Shown piece by piece: positions 32,621 to 42,155 of a DNA stretch of 64,000 nt. The stretch is from Halorussus limi. GTDB lineage: Archaea; Halobacteriota; Halobacteria; Halobacteriales; Haladaptataceae. The position numbers were made by a program, and so were the translations under genes. The first letter of the stretch is position 1. Every line of letters begins with the position of its first letter. The stretch covers positions 124,001-188,000 of the forward strand of contig NZ_CP096659.1 of the NCBI RefSeq assembly GCF_023238205.1. Direction: 5' to 3'. The notes under the pieces are model-generated. The model made no database searches. It was given only the letters and a program-made list of their open reading frames with translations, and was not told the DNA's origin.

Positions 32621-34039
32621 ATGAGCGAACTCGACGCGGGAAGCGCGGAACCGACCGACGCCGCCGAAACCGCGACCGCCGCCGAGACGCTGCCACACCG
32701 CTCGGGCCTCCCGGTCGTCGGTTCAACCGTCGCGGCGTCGCGCGACGGCGTCGCCTTCACCGAGAGAGTCGCCTCGCGCGGTGATTTGGTGTCCTACAAC
32801 GCGTTCGGCACGGAGATGGTCGCAGTCTTCGACCCCGAGGTCGTCGAGACCGTGCTGGTCTCGGAGAGCGACGCCTTCGAGAAAGGCGAGTTCGAGATGG
32901 CCTTCGGCGACCTCGTCGCGCCCGACGGACTCGCCTTCGCCGAGGGCGAGCGGTGGCGACGCCAGCGGACCGCCCTCCAGTCGGCGTTCACGCCCGACGA
33001 GATTCGGGGGTACGCCGACGAGATGGTGGCGAACGCCGCCGCGATGGCCGACGAGTGGGCCGACGGCGAAACGGTCGAACTAGGCGACGCCTTCGCCACG
33101 CTGACGCTTCGCATCCTCACGCGGGCGCTGTTCGACCTCGACTTCGACGCCGAACGCGGTGCAGTCGTCCGCGAGGCGACCGAGGCCATCGGCGCGATGA
33201 TGGACCGGTTCGGCCTGCTGTCGGTCCTCCCCGAGTGGGTCCCCACGCCGACCGAACGCCGCTACGACCGCGCGATGGCCGACTTGGACGCGCTCGTCGA
33301 GGACCTGATGGCAGAACGCGAGGTCGGGAACGCGGAGGGCGCGGGAGACGCCGACAGGGAACGCGACGACCTCCTCTCGCTTCTCGTCGCGGCCGCCGAC
33401 GCCGAGGGGACCGGGATGGACCGCGACGCGGTCCGCGACCAACTCGTCACCTTCCTGTTCGCGGGCCACGAGACGACCGCGACCGCGCTGACGTACGCCT
33501 GCTGGCTCCTCGCCGGCAGTCCGGAAGTCCGTCGGCGACTCGACGCCGAACTCGATTCGGTGGTCGGCGACCGCGACCCGACCGTCGCGGACGTGCCGAA
33601 CTTAGAGTACACCGAGCAGGTCGTGAAGGAGGCCCTGCGGCTCTACCCGCCCGTCTACGCGCTCTACCGCGAACCGAGAGAGGCGACCGTCCTCGGAGGC
33701 TACCGAATCCCGGAGGGCACGACGCTCCAACTCGCCACCTACACCATCCAGCGCGACGACCGCTGGTGGGACGCGCCCGACGAGTTCCGGCCCGAGCGGT
33801 GGGGTGGCGAGGCTCAGGGCGCCGCGAACTCCGACCGGCCGGAGTACGCCTACTTCCCGTTCGGCGGCGGTCCGCGCCACTGCATCGGGATGCGGTTCGC
33901 CGCGACCGAGTTGCAACTCGCGGTGGCGACGCTGGCGCGACGCGTCGAGTTCGAGCGCGTGACGGAGAATCTGGACCTCTCGATGGGGCTGACGCTGGAC
34001 CCCGGACCGGTCGAGGTGCGGATTCGAAAGCGAGGGTAG
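32621..34039 (+). CDS. Cytochrome P450 (second of two)
   Basis: This 472-residue P450 begins MSELDAGSAEPTDAAETATA. Motifs match the first copy: FLFAGHETTATALTYACWLL, VVKEALRLYPPVYALYREPR, EFRPERWGGEA and FPFGGGPRHCIGMRFAATEL with Cys about 421 as heme ligand. The stretch NSDRPEYAYFPFGGGPRHCI is identical in both P450s, which indicates recent common ancestry. Redox partners are not encoded nearby; a ferredoxin elsewhere in the genome is probably used. Confidence 0.95.
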   Translation: MSELDAGSAEPTDAAETATAAETLPHRSGLPVVGSTVAASRDGVAFTERVASRGDLVSYNAFGTEMVAVFDPEVVETVLVSESDAFEKGEFEMAFGDLVAPDGLAFAEGERWRRQRTALQSAFTPDEIRGYADEMVANAAAMADEWADGETVELGDAFATLTLRILTRALFDLDFDAERGAVVREATEAIGAMMDRFGLLSVLPEWVPTPTERRYDRAMADLDALVEDLMAEREVGNAEGAGDADRERDDLLSLLVAAADAEGTGMDRDAVRDQLVTFLFAGHETTATALTYACWLLAGSPEVRRRLDAELDSVVGDRDPTVADVPNLEYTEQVVKEALRLYPPVYALYREPREATVLGGYRIPEGTTLQLATYTIQRDDRWWDAPDEFRPERWGGEAQGAANSDRPEYAYFPFGGGPRHCIGMRFAATELQLAVATLARRVEFERVTENLDLSMGLTLDPGPVEVRIRKRG

Positions 34040-34183
34040 CACGACCGCGACGGGTCAGTCGGCGGCGGTTCCGCCGCTCCCGGTGACCAGTTCCGGACCA
34101 GTGAGTAATCGAGTGACGCACTTAGACCGGATTACCGACTCCCGACAGCCGACCGAGAAATCCCGAGACGCGGCGAATCGGAG
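34040..34183. other. Intergenic gap between convergent genes
   Basis: No gene or clear structure. It separates the second P450 from pccX. Confidence 0.35.
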
Positions 34184-34519
34184 TCAGAACCTGTCGCTGC
34201 GTCCGGAGGCGGCCCACGCGTCGGTGGGCGCGCTCGTCGGGACGCGCCCGGCGCGGCCCTGCAGTCCGCGCAGGCGACCCGCGAACGACCAACGCCGGCC
34301 CTGCCACGTCTCCTCGTCGTCGCTCTCGGCGGCGGCCGCGGCGGCCTCCTGTGCGCGGAGGTGCGCTCCGATTGCGGCGGCGATGGCGGCGGCCTCCTCG
34401 TCGGTGGCGTCGTCGGGAATCCGGAGGTCGGCGTCGGCCAGCGGGTCGTCCGCGTCGGCGTCCTCGGCGGCCGCTCCGTCGGCGGACTCGTCCCGTTCGT
34501 CCGTGGTTGGCGTCGCCAT
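34184..34519 (-). CDS. pccX: Small acyl-CoA carboxylase subunit PccX-like
   Basis: The 111-residue product begins [20 protein letters not shown]. After a disordered acidic start it has the segment [20 protein letters not shown] and [14 protein letters not shown], typical of the small third subunit of haloarchaeal propionyl-CoA carboxylase. In Haloferax mediterranei PccX is required for PCC activity and links PccA and PccB. The second segment ([20 protein letters not shown]) resembles the end of OadG/epsilon-like subunits. It starts two nucleotides after pccB ends, so they form an operon. Confidence 0.8.
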   Translation of the reverse strand: MATPTTDERDESADGAAAEDADADDPLADADLRIPDDATDEEAAAIAAAIGAHLRAQEAAAAAAESDDEETWQGRRWSFAGRLRGLQGRAGRVPTSAPTDAWAASGRSDRF

Positions 34520-34521
34520 GG

Positions 34522-36072
34522 TCAGAGCGGGATGTTGCCGTGTTTCTTGTCGGGTTGCTCGTCGCGCTTGCTCGACAGCATCTCGAGGTCCTGAATCAGG
34601 CGCGGGCGGGTCTCCGGCGGTTCCAACACGTCGTCCACGAAACCGCGGTCCGCGGCGGTGTAGGGGTTGGCGAACTGGTCGCGGTACTCGTCGATGAGTT
34701 CGTCGCGGCGGGCCTCGGTGTCCTCGGCCTCGTCGAGTTCGTCGTCGTAGAGGATGTTGACCGCGCCCTTCGGTCCCATCACCGCGATTTCGGCGGTCGG
34801 CCACGCGTAGTTCACGTCCGCGCCGATGTGCTTGGACGCCATCACGTCGTAGGCCCCGCCGTAGGCCTTCCGGGTGATGACGGTCATCAGCGGCACCGTC
34901 GCCTCGGAGTAGGCGTAGAGCAGTTTCGCGCCGTGGCGGATGATGCCGCCGTGTTCCTGGTCGGTGCCGGGCATGAACCCGGGCACGTCCACGAACGTCA
35001 GGATGGGGATGTTGAACGAGTCGCAGAACCGGACGAATCTGGCCCCTTTCTCGCTCGCCTCGATGTCGAGCGTCCCGGCGTTCACCCGGGGCTGGTTGGC
35101 GACGATGCCGACCGAACGGCCGTCGAGTCGGGCGAACCCGATGACGATGTTCTTGGCGTAGCCCTCCTGGACCTCGAAGAACGAGTCCTCGTCCGCGACG
35201 CCGTCGATGACCCGCGTCATGTCGTAGGGCTTCTTCGGTTGGTCGGGCACGACGTTCGTGAGTTCCTCGTCGCGGCGCTCGGGGTCGTCCCACGGTTCGA
35301 CCCGGGGCGGGTCCTCGACGTTGTTCTGCGGGACGTACGAGAGCAGGCGGCGGATGTCGTCGAGCGCCTCCTCCTCGCTCTTCTCGGAGAAGTGCGACAC
35401 GCCCGAGGTCGATTCGTGGGTCTTCGCGCCGCCCAACTCCTCGAACGTGACCTCCTCGCCCGTGACCGTCTCGATGACGTCCGGGCCGGTGATGAACATG
35501 TGGCTGGTGTCCTCCACCATGAAGATGAAGTCGGTGATGGCGGGCGAGTAGACCGCGCCGCCCGCGCAGGGACCCATGATGGCCGAAATCTGGGGGATGA
35601 CGCCCGACGCTTCGGTGTTGCGCCGGAAGATTTCGGCGTAGCCCGCGAGCGACGAGACGCCCTCCTGAATCCGGGCCCCAGCCGAGTCGTTGAGACCGAT
35701 GACCGGCGCGCCGACCTCCATCGCCTTGTCCATCACCTTGCAGACCTTCTCGGCGAACACCTCACCGAGCGACCCGCCGAAGACGGTGAAGTCGTGGGCG
35801 AAGACGAACGTCTTCCGGCCGTTGACCTCGCCGTAGCCGGTCACGACGCCGTCGCCCTTGACCTGCTTTTCCTCCATGCCGAAGTTGTGACTCCGGTGCG
35901 TTCGAAGCTGGTCGAACTCGTTGAACGTGCCGTCGTCGAGGAAGTAGTCGATGCGCTCGCGCGCGGTCATCTTGCCCCTGTCGTGCTGGGCCTCGATGCG
36001 GTCCTCGCCGCCGCCCTTCAGGGCCTCTTCGCGCAGTTCGCGCAGTTCCGCTATCTTGTCTTCCATCGTCAT
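34522..36072 (-). CDS. pccB: Acyl-CoA carboxylase carboxyltransferase subunit
   Basis: PccB transfers the carboxyl group from biotin on PccA to propionyl- or acetyl-CoA. The 516-residue protein begins [20 protein letters not shown] and has both crotonase-type halves: [60 protein letters not shown] in the first and [39 protein letters not shown] in the second. It is the first gene of pccB-pccX, separated from pccA by the P450 modules. Confidence 0.95.
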   Translation of the reverse strand: MTMEDKIAELRELREEALKGGGEDRIEAQHDRGKMTARERIDYFLDDGTFNEFDQLRTHRSHNFGMEEKQVKGDGVVTGYGEVNGRKTFVFAHDFTVFGGSLGEVFAEKVCKVMDKAMEVGAPVIGLNDSAGARIQEGVSSLAGYAEIFRRNTEASGVIPQISAIMGPCAGGAVYSPAITDFIFMVEDTSHMFITGPDVIETVTGEEVTFEELGGAKTHESTSGVSHFSEKSEEEALDDIRRLLSYVPQNNVEDPPRVEPWDDPERRDEELTNVVPDQPKKPYDMTRVIDGVADEDSFFEVQEGYAKNIVIGFARLDGRSVGIVANQPRVNAGTLDIEASEKGARFVRFCDSFNIPILTFVDVPGFMPGTDQEHGGIIRHGAKLLYAYSEATVPLMTVITRKAYGGAYDVMASKHIGADVNYAWPTAEIAVMGPKGAVNILYDDELDEAEDTEARRDELIDEYRDQFANPYTAADRGFVDDVLEPPETRPRLIQDLEMLSSKRDEQPDKKHGNIPL

Positions 36073-36163
36073 GCTCGTCGAACCCTCCGATGGCTACTCA
36101 TTGGGCGATTTGAGGACCACGGAGCGGAAAAACGTTCCTAAAGTGAAGGAGGTGCCGACGCTC

Positions 36164-37528
36164 TCAGCCCAGAACCGCGGCGGCGAGTCCGTCGAGCGAG
36201 ACCCCCGCGAGCGCCAGCAAGTTCACCGCGAGCGTGGCCACGAGGAAGAGCGGCAGAACCGTCCGGACCGACCAGAGCCACGCCGGGCCGAGCGACCGGA
36301 CGCGCGACCCCGCGCCCGTCGAGTACTCCGAGAGGGCGTCCGCGCCGAGGACCCACCCGACGAACACGAGGAAGCCGGCGAGTCCCGCGGTCAGCATCAG
36401 GTCCACCAGCGTCCCGGCGACGAAGCCGAACAGCGCGGGGTTGAGCGCGTTCGCGCTTCCGGTTATCAGGACGAGGCCCGCGAGCGAGAGGGTCGCGGTC
36501 CGCCGGGAGACGCCGTGTTCGTCCACGAGGTAGGCGACCGGGATTTCGAGCATGCTGATGGACGAGGAGAGCGCCGCGAGGACGATGACGCCGAAGAACA
36601 GAATCGCCAACGGCTGTCCGAGCGGGACCTGCGAGAACGCGCCCGCCAGACTCACGAACAGCGCGCCGGGACCGCCGCCGGAGGCGGCCGGTCCCGTCAA
36701 CTCGCCGAACGTGGCGAACAGCAGCGGGAAGACGACGAACCCGGCGAGGACGCCGACGCCGGTGTTGAGGACCGCGATGGCGCTCCCGTCGTACGCGAGG
36801 TTGTTGTCGTCGCCCAGATACGAGGCGTAGGTTATCATCGTGCCGACGCCGAGCGAGAGGGTGAACAGCGCCTGTCCGGCCGCCGCGCCCAGCACGTCGA
36901 AGAAGTTCGCGCGGAGGTAGGCCGCGTCGAAGTCGAGGTAGAACGACAGGCCCGCGCCCGCGCCCTGCCGCGTGACCGCCCATCCCGCCAGCGCGACCAG
37001 CAGGACGACGATGGCGGGCATCATCACCTTGGTCGCCTTCTCGATGCCGTCGCGGACGCCGCCGACCACGACCAGCGCTGTCAGCGCGAGGAACCCGACG
37101 TGGAACCCGACCGCCTGAAGCCCGAAGTTGATGGACTCGAAGTACGCGCCCGGCGACCCGAAGTACGCCCCCGAGAAACTGGCGAGGAAGTATCTCAGAA
37201 TCCACCCGCCGACGACGCTGTAGAACGACAGCAGGACGATTGCCGTCACGACGCCGAACAGACCGACCGCGCCCCACGACTTCGACCCGGAGGAGAGTCG
37301 GAAGAGCGCGCCCGCGGGATTCCGCTGGGAGCGCCGCCCGATGACGAACTCCGCCAGTAAACCGGGGACGCCGACCAGCAGGACGATGCCGAGATACACG
37401 ACCAGGAAGGCACTCCCTCCGTTCTCGGCGGTCATCCACGGGAAACGCCAGACGTTCCCGAGTCCGACGGCGCTTCCCACCGCCGCGAGGATGAAGCCGA
37501 GGCGAGTGTGCCACGATTCGCGTGTCAT
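36164..37528 (-). CDS. NSS-family sodium-dependent transporter (first)
   Basis: This member of the neurotransmitter:sodium symporter family (LeuT/SNF) has 454 residues and about 11-12 membrane helices. Signature residues are at the start (WHTRLGFILAAVGSAVGLGN then VWRFPWMTAENGGSAFLVVY), with the unwound TM1 glycines that bind Na+, followed by LVGVPGLLAEFVIGRRSQRN. It probably takes up an amino acid with sodium across the cytoplasmic membrane. Substrate cannot be read from sequence. A second family member follows at 37929 on the same strand. Confidence 0.92.
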   Translation of the reverse strand: MTRESWHTRLGFILAAVGSAVGLGNVWRFPWMTAENGGSAFLVVYLGIVLLVGVPGLLAEFVIGRRSQRNPAGALFRLSSGSKSWGAVGLFGVVTAIVLLSFYSVVGGWILRYFLASFSGAYFGSPGAYFESINFGLQAVGFHVGFLALTALVVVGGVRDGIEKATKVMMPAIVVLLVALAGWAVTRQGAGAGLSFYLDFDAAYLRANFFDVLGAAAGQALFTLSLGVGTMITYASYLGDDNNLAYDGSAIAVLNTGVGVLAGFVVFPLLFATFGELTGPAASGGGPGALFVSLAGAFSQVPLGQPLAILFFGVIVLAALSSSISMLEIPVAYLVDEHGVSRRTATLSLAGLVLITGSANALNPALFGFVAGTLVDLMLTAGLAGFLVFVGWVLGADALSEYSTGAGSRVRSLGPAWLWSVRTVLPLFLVATLAVNLLALAGVSLDGLAAAVLG

Positions 37529-37543
37529 TGAGACACACTCGCC
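37501..37543. promoter_or_regulatory. 10-bp inverted repeat around the first NSS start codon
   Basis: GGCGAGTGTG (37501-37510) and CACACTCGCC (37534-37543) are perfect inverted arms 23 bases apart, flanking the start codon (37526-37528) of the transporter gene. Inside them GTGTC (37522-37526) and GACAC (37532-37536) pair as well. In the mRNA this could hide the start codon; as DNA it could be an operator. Confidence 0.5.
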
Positions 37544-37928
37544 AAGCCACCCGTAAGAGGGTTTCGAGTTTGGAACCGTTAATCTCCGGATGTGATGGTC
37601 TATAATCGGAGTTAGAGGTATATTTTCCCGACAGTATTGCGGGAAAGAGGTGGTCGGATGACGGTTCGTAGAAATCGGTTCGGTGAGCGAGTTTCAGTCT
37701 ACGAATCGTAACCGGACGCCGCGTGACGCCGCTGCGAGTCGGGGCGAACGAACGACCGAGGAAACCCTCAGCGAACGTCTAAGAAGGCCGGCGAGCGGCG
37801 GTGTGGACTTCCGAACGTCGAGGGAGACCCACGGACGATACGGTGGACTGTCGAGCATTACAGCGCAAAAAACGAGGTCGTTCGAACGTCCGAGTGCGAA
37901 GCGCGAAGTCCGTCGAGCGGCGTCGGCC
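37544..37928. other. Intergenic region between the two NSS genes
   Basis: No gene is supported; long open frames here are antisense artefacts. A stem TTTCCCG (37624-37630) / CGGGAAA (37640-37646) with a nine-base loop follows an AT-rich TATATTT and could be a terminator-like or operator element. Confidence 0.4.
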
Positions 37929-39263
37929 TTAGAAGTAGCCTCCGTTGGTGAGGCCGTTGTAGAGCGTTTCGAGACCGAGCCAGAGCGTCATGAGGACGAC
38001 GGCCGGGACGACGAGTCGGACCCACCAGAGCCACGCCGTCGTGAACGACGACCCGATGGACGACCCCCGACCGAGTTCGTCGATGGCCTCGCGGTCGGCG
38101 ACCCAGCCGACGAAGATGGCCAGCAGGAACACCGAGACGGGGAGCAGGAGGTTGAACACCACGTCGTTGTAGAAGCCGAGCCACGACGTGCCGAACGTCG
38201 CGGGCACGCCGACGAGCGCGATGCCGAGTCCCATCGCCACGGTGGTCGGCGCGCGGCCGTAGCCGTAGTTCTCGGTGACGTAGGACACCGGCACCTCCAG
38301 CAGACTGATGGAACTGGAGAGGGCCGCGAACAGCAGGACAGTGAAGAAGATGAAGCCGATGATGCCGCCGGCGGGGAGGTTGGCGAACGCGCCCGCCAGC
38401 GCGACGAACGCGGTCCCGGCACCGCCGCCCGCCCCGCTCGCGCCGCCGGTGGCGAACAGGATGGGGAAGACGACGAAGCCCGCGAGGAGCGCGACGAGGG
38501 TGTTGACGACGACGATTGCGCCCCCGTCGGCCGGGAGACTGTCGTCGCGCCCGAGGTACGACGAGTAGGCTATCATGACGCTGAACCCGAGCGAGAGGGT
38601 GAAGAACGCCTGTCCCATCGCGGGCGGGACGATGGAGCCGAAGTTACTGGCGATGACGCTGAAGTCCGGCGAGAGGTAGTACTCGTAGCCCGCGGTGGCC
38701 CCGTTGAGCGTGGTGGCCCACGCCGCGAGTCCGACGAGCAGAACCAGAATCGCGGGAATCATGAACTTCGTGGCGCGCTCGATGCCGTCGGTGACGCCCG
38801 AGGCGACGATGCCGACGGTAATCACCATGAAGACGACGTGCGCGGCGATAGCGACGGGACCGGAGGCGACGGACCCGAAGTACGCTCCGGCGTCGCCGAA
38901 GTACCCGCCCGTGACGCTACCCACGATGTAGCTGAGGACCCACCCGCCGACGACGCTGTAGAACGACAGCGTCACCAGCGAGGAGAACACCCCGAGACCG
39001 CCGGTGAACGACCAGTTGCCGTAGCCGAGTTTCTGGAACGCGGCCACGGGGTTGCTCTCGCCGCGCCGACCGATGACGAACTCGACCATCATCGTCGGGA
39101 AGCCGATGAGGAAGACGGCCAACAGGTAGACGACGAGGAACGCCGCACCGCCGTTCGCGGCGGTCTGGAACGGGAACGACCAGATGTTCCCGAGTCCGAC
39201 GGCGCTCCCGACGGCGGCGAAGATGAATCCGATGCGACTCGTCCACGTCTCTCGTTCTGCCAT
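37929..39263 (-). CDS. NSS-family sodium-dependent transporter (second)
   Basis: The 444-residue transporter has the same signatures as the first: WTSRIGFIFAAVGSAVGLGN, IWSFPFQTAANGGAAFLVVY, LIGFPTMMVEFVIGRRGESN. The two are clearly paralogs in tandem but differ in many positions of the helices, so they probably have different substrates. A separate promoter is likely because nearly 400 nt separate the genes. It ends with AKY-lacking NGLTNGGYF and has no extra domain. Confidence 0.92.
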   Translation of the reverse strand: MAERETWTSRIGFIFAAVGSAVGLGNIWSFPFQTAANGGAAFLVVYLLAVFLIGFPTMMVEFVIGRRGESNPVAAFQKLGYGNWSFTGGLGVFSSLVTLSFYSVVGGWVLSYIVGSVTGGYFGDAGAYFGSVASGPVAIAAHVVFMVITVGIVASGVTDGIERATKFMIPAILVLLVGLAAWATTLNGATAGYEYYLSPDFSVIASNFGSIVPPAMGQAFFTLSLGFSVMIAYSSYLGRDDSLPADGGAIVVVNTLVALLAGFVVFPILFATGGASGAGGGAGTAFVALAGAFANLPAGGIIGFIFFTVLLFAALSSSISLLEVPVSYVTENYGYGRAPTTVAMGLGIALVGVPATFGTSWLGFYNDVVFNLLLPVSVFLLAIFVGWVADREAIDELGRGSSIGSSFTTAWLWWVRLVVPAVVLMTLWLGLETLYNGLTNGGYF

Positions 39264-39413
39264 GTGTGAGGGTAGCTTTCAAACAGCCCGATATAAACGG
39301 AACGATTCGAGAGCGTGCAGGCGGTTTTTGCCCGTTCTTTTTTGACACGTGGCCCGAATCGCGCCGGAATTTGACGAACGTAGGGTTGAGAAATTGTCAC
39401 CTGCGAGCAATAC
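39264..39413. other. Intergenic gap
   Basis: It contains the probable promoter of the second NSS gene (ATATAAACGG on the plus strand, TTTATAT on the minus, about 39291-39297). No gene is seen. Confidence 0.35.
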
Positions 39414-40160
39414 TCACGCCTCGCCGTACACCGGCACCGCCGCACCGCTGGTGACTCCGGTCGCGTCCGAGCAGAGGACCAGCATCGTCTGCGCGATTTC
39501 GGCCGGTTCGACCCACGACTCGTGGTCGGCGTCGGGCATCGCCTCGCGGTTGGCAGGGGTGTCGATGACGCTCGGCATCACGGCGTTGGCCCGCACCTCG
39601 CCGCTCTCCTCCTCGGCGATGGTCTCGGTCAGCAGGCGAACGCCCGCCTTCGACGCCCGGTAGGGGCCGTCTCCCTCCCCGCCTTCGAGCGAAGCGCGCG
39701 CGCTGACGCTCACGATGGCACCCTGCCGGTCGCTCTCGTCCGCGTTCGCCCCGTCGCCCTCTCCTCGGAGGTGCGGGATAGCGTGCTTGCTCGCCAAGAA
39801 CATCGTCTTCAGGTTCACGTCGAACAGGAAGTCGAACGCGTCGGCGTCGGTCTCCGCGACGGGTGTGCCGCCGCGCCACGTGCCCGCGACGTTGACGAGG
39901 TAGTCGAGGCCGCCGTGGTCGTCTACGACCGCCGAGACGACGCGTTCGACCTCGCTCTCGTCGGTGAAGTCGCCCTCGTAGAAGTCGATTCGGTCGCGGT
40001 CGGCGTCGAGGCGGGCGTCCTCCTCGTCGGGCGCCACCACGTCCGCGGCGGCGACAGTCGCGCCCGCGTCGGCGAACGCCTCGCAGACCGCGCTCCCGAG
40101 CGCACCGGTCGCGCCGGTCACGAGTGCCACCTCGTCGCCGAAGTCGAAACTGACGCTCAT
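39414..40160 (-). CDS. Short-chain dehydrogenase/reductase (SDR)
   Basis: The 248-residue NAD(P)-dependent oxidoreductase has the Rossmann motif ALVTGATGALGSAVCEAFAD, the structural VNVAGTW (NAG-like) motif, a catalytic Ser in VSVSARASLEGGEGDG and the YRASKAG catalytic Tyr-Lys pair. An acidic insert (GEGDGANADESDRQG) precedes the catalytic serine, as in many haloarchaeal proteins. Substrate is unknown; 3-oxoacyl or sugar alcohol reduction is possible. It stands alone. Confidence 0.9.
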   Translation of the reverse strand: MSVSFDFGDEVALVTGATGALGSAVCEAFADAGATVAAADVVAPDEEDARLDADRDRIDFYEGDFTDESEVERVVSAVVDDHGGLDYLVNVAGTWRGGTPVAETDADAFDFLFDVNLKTMFLASKHAIPHLRGEGDGANADESDRQGAIVSVSARASLEGGEGDGPYRASKAGVRLLTETIAEEESGEVRANAVMPSVIDTPANREAMPDADHESWVEPAEIAQTMLVLCSDATGVTSGAAVPVYGEA

Positions 40161-40261
40161 GCGGGACAGAGAGACTACGCGGAAGCGGTTAAAGAGGTGG
40201 GGCGAGGCAGTCGGTGACGGTCGAGGTCCGACTTTCCCGGCGTCATCACGCGATGAACGGG

Positions 40262-40417
40262 TCAGTAACGGTAGAGGTGAAGGACGACCGCGAAGAACAG
40301 CAGAAGCGGGAGAACCGGAGCGGCGGCTTCGAACGGAACCAGCACCAGCAGTACCGCGGCCATCACGACGAACTCGACCACGACGAGGACGCTGATAGCT
40401 TCTGCTGGGTCGGCCAT
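40262..40417 (-). CDS. Small membrane protein (51 aa)
   Basis: The product begins MADPAEAISVLVVVEFVVMA and is hydrophobic almost throughout, with two probable helices (8-27 and 32-47) and the end HLYRY. Codon use is haloarchaeal. It lies between the SDR and the amidohydrolase genes without overlap. The function is unknown. Confidence 0.55.
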   Translation of the reverse strand: MADPAEAISVLVVVEFVVMAAVLLVLVPFEAAAPVLPLLLFFAVVLHLYRY

Positions 40418-40598
40418 CGCTCGACGGTGGTCGGCGAGAGGAGTTAAATTCTCGGTGGAGCGGCGTGCGTTCCGCGGTTTCTCCGGCCGAGCGTGCGCCG
40501 GGTTCGCGGTCGTGAACGCGGAAAACGCTGGCCTCAGAAATATAGAGCCACCGATAAGGGACTAATATCTTCCTTAGAGAAACAAAATTATTGCCGAG

Positions 40599-41612
40599 CT
40601 ACAGAATCACGTCGGCCACGTCGCCGACCCCGGCGCGGCGGACGACCGCCCGAACCACGTCCTGCGCTCCCGCGAGGTTGTCCGTGTCGCCGTCGAGGAC
40701 GAGCAGTTTGCCCGCCCGACCCTCCTCGATGACGCCGCAGTCGAGGTCCGCGATTCGCGCACCGTTGAGCGTCGCCATCCGGAGGACTTCCCGGGCGCTC
40801 ACGTCGGCCAACTTGGCGGCGAACTCCATCTCGCGGAACATCGACGGCGAGTTGAGCATCACGTTGTCGGTGCCCAGCGCCACAGTGGTCCGGTCGGCGA
40901 GTTCCGCGATGGGCGGGACGCCGACGCCGGTCACGAGGTTCGAGCGTGGGCAGACCGCGACCGGGACGGCGCTGTCCTCCAGTCGGTCGAGGTGGAGCGG
41001 TTCGGGGTGGACCATGTGGACCAGAAAGTCGGGGTCCAAGTCGAGCGCGGGGTTGATGTCCGAGGCGTCGCGCTCGCCGGCGTGGATGCCGAACAGTTTG
41101 TCCTCGCTGGCGGTCGCGTTGCGCTCGCGCGAGAAGTCGCCGTCGCGCGCTCCGCTCGCGCCGAACCCGTCGGCGGCCTCCATCGCCTCGACGGTCTCGC
41201 GGCCCAAGATGACGGGGTCGACGCCGATTCCCTCCGCGGCCTCGCGGAGCGCGTAGACGCCTTCCACGCCGCCCTCGCGGAATTCGAGGAACGAGGCGGT
41301 GCCGGTCGTCCGCATGAACTGAATCGACCGGCGCATGGCTTCGACCTTCTCCTCGCGGGAGGCCGCCCGGAGGAGGCGGTGTTTCAGGCCGTCCGGCGGC
41401 GCGACGAGTTCGTCCAGACTCAGACCGCCGCCCGCCTCCTTGGCGATTGAGTCGCCGATGTGGGTGTGGGCGTTGACGAACGCCGGGAGGACGATTCGGG
41501 AGGAATCGACCGATGCCTGCTCGACGGAGACGATTTCGCCGTCCTCGACCACGACCCGTCCCTCGATGGGTTCGAAGTCCGGTCCGCGGAGGACGGTCCC
41601 CTCGACTATCAT
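40599..41612 (-). CDS. Amidohydrolase-family protein
   Basis: From ATG 41612 (MIVEGTVLRGPDFEPIEGRV) the 337-residue protein has the metal-binding HxH (AFVNAHTHIGDSIA), later ligands in HMVHPEP and GTDNVMLN, and the AVCPRSNLVTG loop seen in adenosine/cytosine deaminase-like and chlorohydrolase-like amidohydrolases. The earlier ATG at 41669 adds 19 residues and is less likely. It probably hydrolyses an amidine or amide in purine, pyrimidine or other heterocycle metabolism; the exact substrate is not evident. Confidence 0.85.
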   Translation of the reverse strand: MIVEGTVLRGPDFEPIEGRVVVEDGEIVSVEQASVDSSRIVLPAFVNAHTHIGDSIAKEAGGGLSLDELVAPPDGLKHRLLRAASREEKVEAMRRSIQFMRTTGTASFLEFREGGVEGVYALREAAEGIGVDPVILGRETVEAMEAADGFGASGARDGDFSRERNATASEDKLFGIHAGERDASDINPALDLDPDFLVHMVHPEPLHLDRLEDSAVPVAVCPRSNLVTGVGVPPIAELADRTTVALGTDNVMLNSPSMFREMEFAAKLADVSAREVLRMATLNGARIADLDCGVIEEGRAGKLLVLDGDTDNLAGAQDVVRAVVRRAGVGDVADVIL

Positions 41613-41722
41613 GTCTGGTGGGTTCTCGCCGACGGCCTTTAACGTCCTCGTTCGTTCATTCGGTGCCAATAGATGCAGTTACGCTCCGGGGTGAGCGACG
41701 CCGAGGCGGGAGAGCGGGCGTC

Positions 41723-42145
41723 TCAGGCCTCCGGCGTCCCGAACCGGTACGCCAGCGTCCGGAACCGGCCGACGACGCGGGGGAGCGCCGCCATCGCGGC
41801 GACCGAGACCAGCGACGACACCGCGATGCCCGCGACGCCCGCGCCGACCGCGAGGTGGGCGGCGGCCCCGGCGTAGGTCGCGACTCCGACCGTCGCGCTG
41901 TAGTAGGCCGACCGGAGGGGCATCGTGCGGAGGTCGCCCGGCGCGGGCCACTCGCCGAGGTCCACCCACGGGCCGCGGAAGGTCCCGGCCGCGCAGGTCG
42001 AGGCGCCGACGGCGGTCAGCGCGGCGAGCGCGACGGGACCGGGCGGCGAGGCCCCGAGCAGGAGTACGAGCGCCGGAATCGACAGCATCGAGATTTCGAG
42101 TCCGGCGAAGAACGCGTGGTCCAGCCAGCGTTCGATGTCCGACAT
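41723..42145 (-). CDS. Four-helix membrane protein, unknown function
   Basis: The 140-residue protein begins MSDIERWLDHAFFAGLEISM and has about four hydrophobic segments (SIPALVLLLGA, VALAALTAVGASTCAAG, TVGVATYAGAAAHLAVGAGV, AVSSLVSVAAMAAL) with short loops. It lies 10 nt downstream of pelota and is probably co-transcribed with it. No family is recognised with confidence. Confidence 0.6.
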   Translation of the reverse strand: MSDIERWLDHAFFAGLEISMLSIPALVLLLGASPPGPVALAALTAVGASTCAAGTFRGPWVDLGEWPAPGDLRTMPLRSAYYSATVGVATYAGAAAHLAVGAGVAGIAVSSLVSVAAMAALPRVVGRFRTLAYRFGTPEA

Positions 42146-42155
42146 AGAGTCGTCC

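Noticed and set aside
37683-39269. A 528-codon plus-strand open frame over the second NSS gene
   Set aside because: The transporter on the opposite strand is unmistakable; this frame gives a highly charged, repetitive product.
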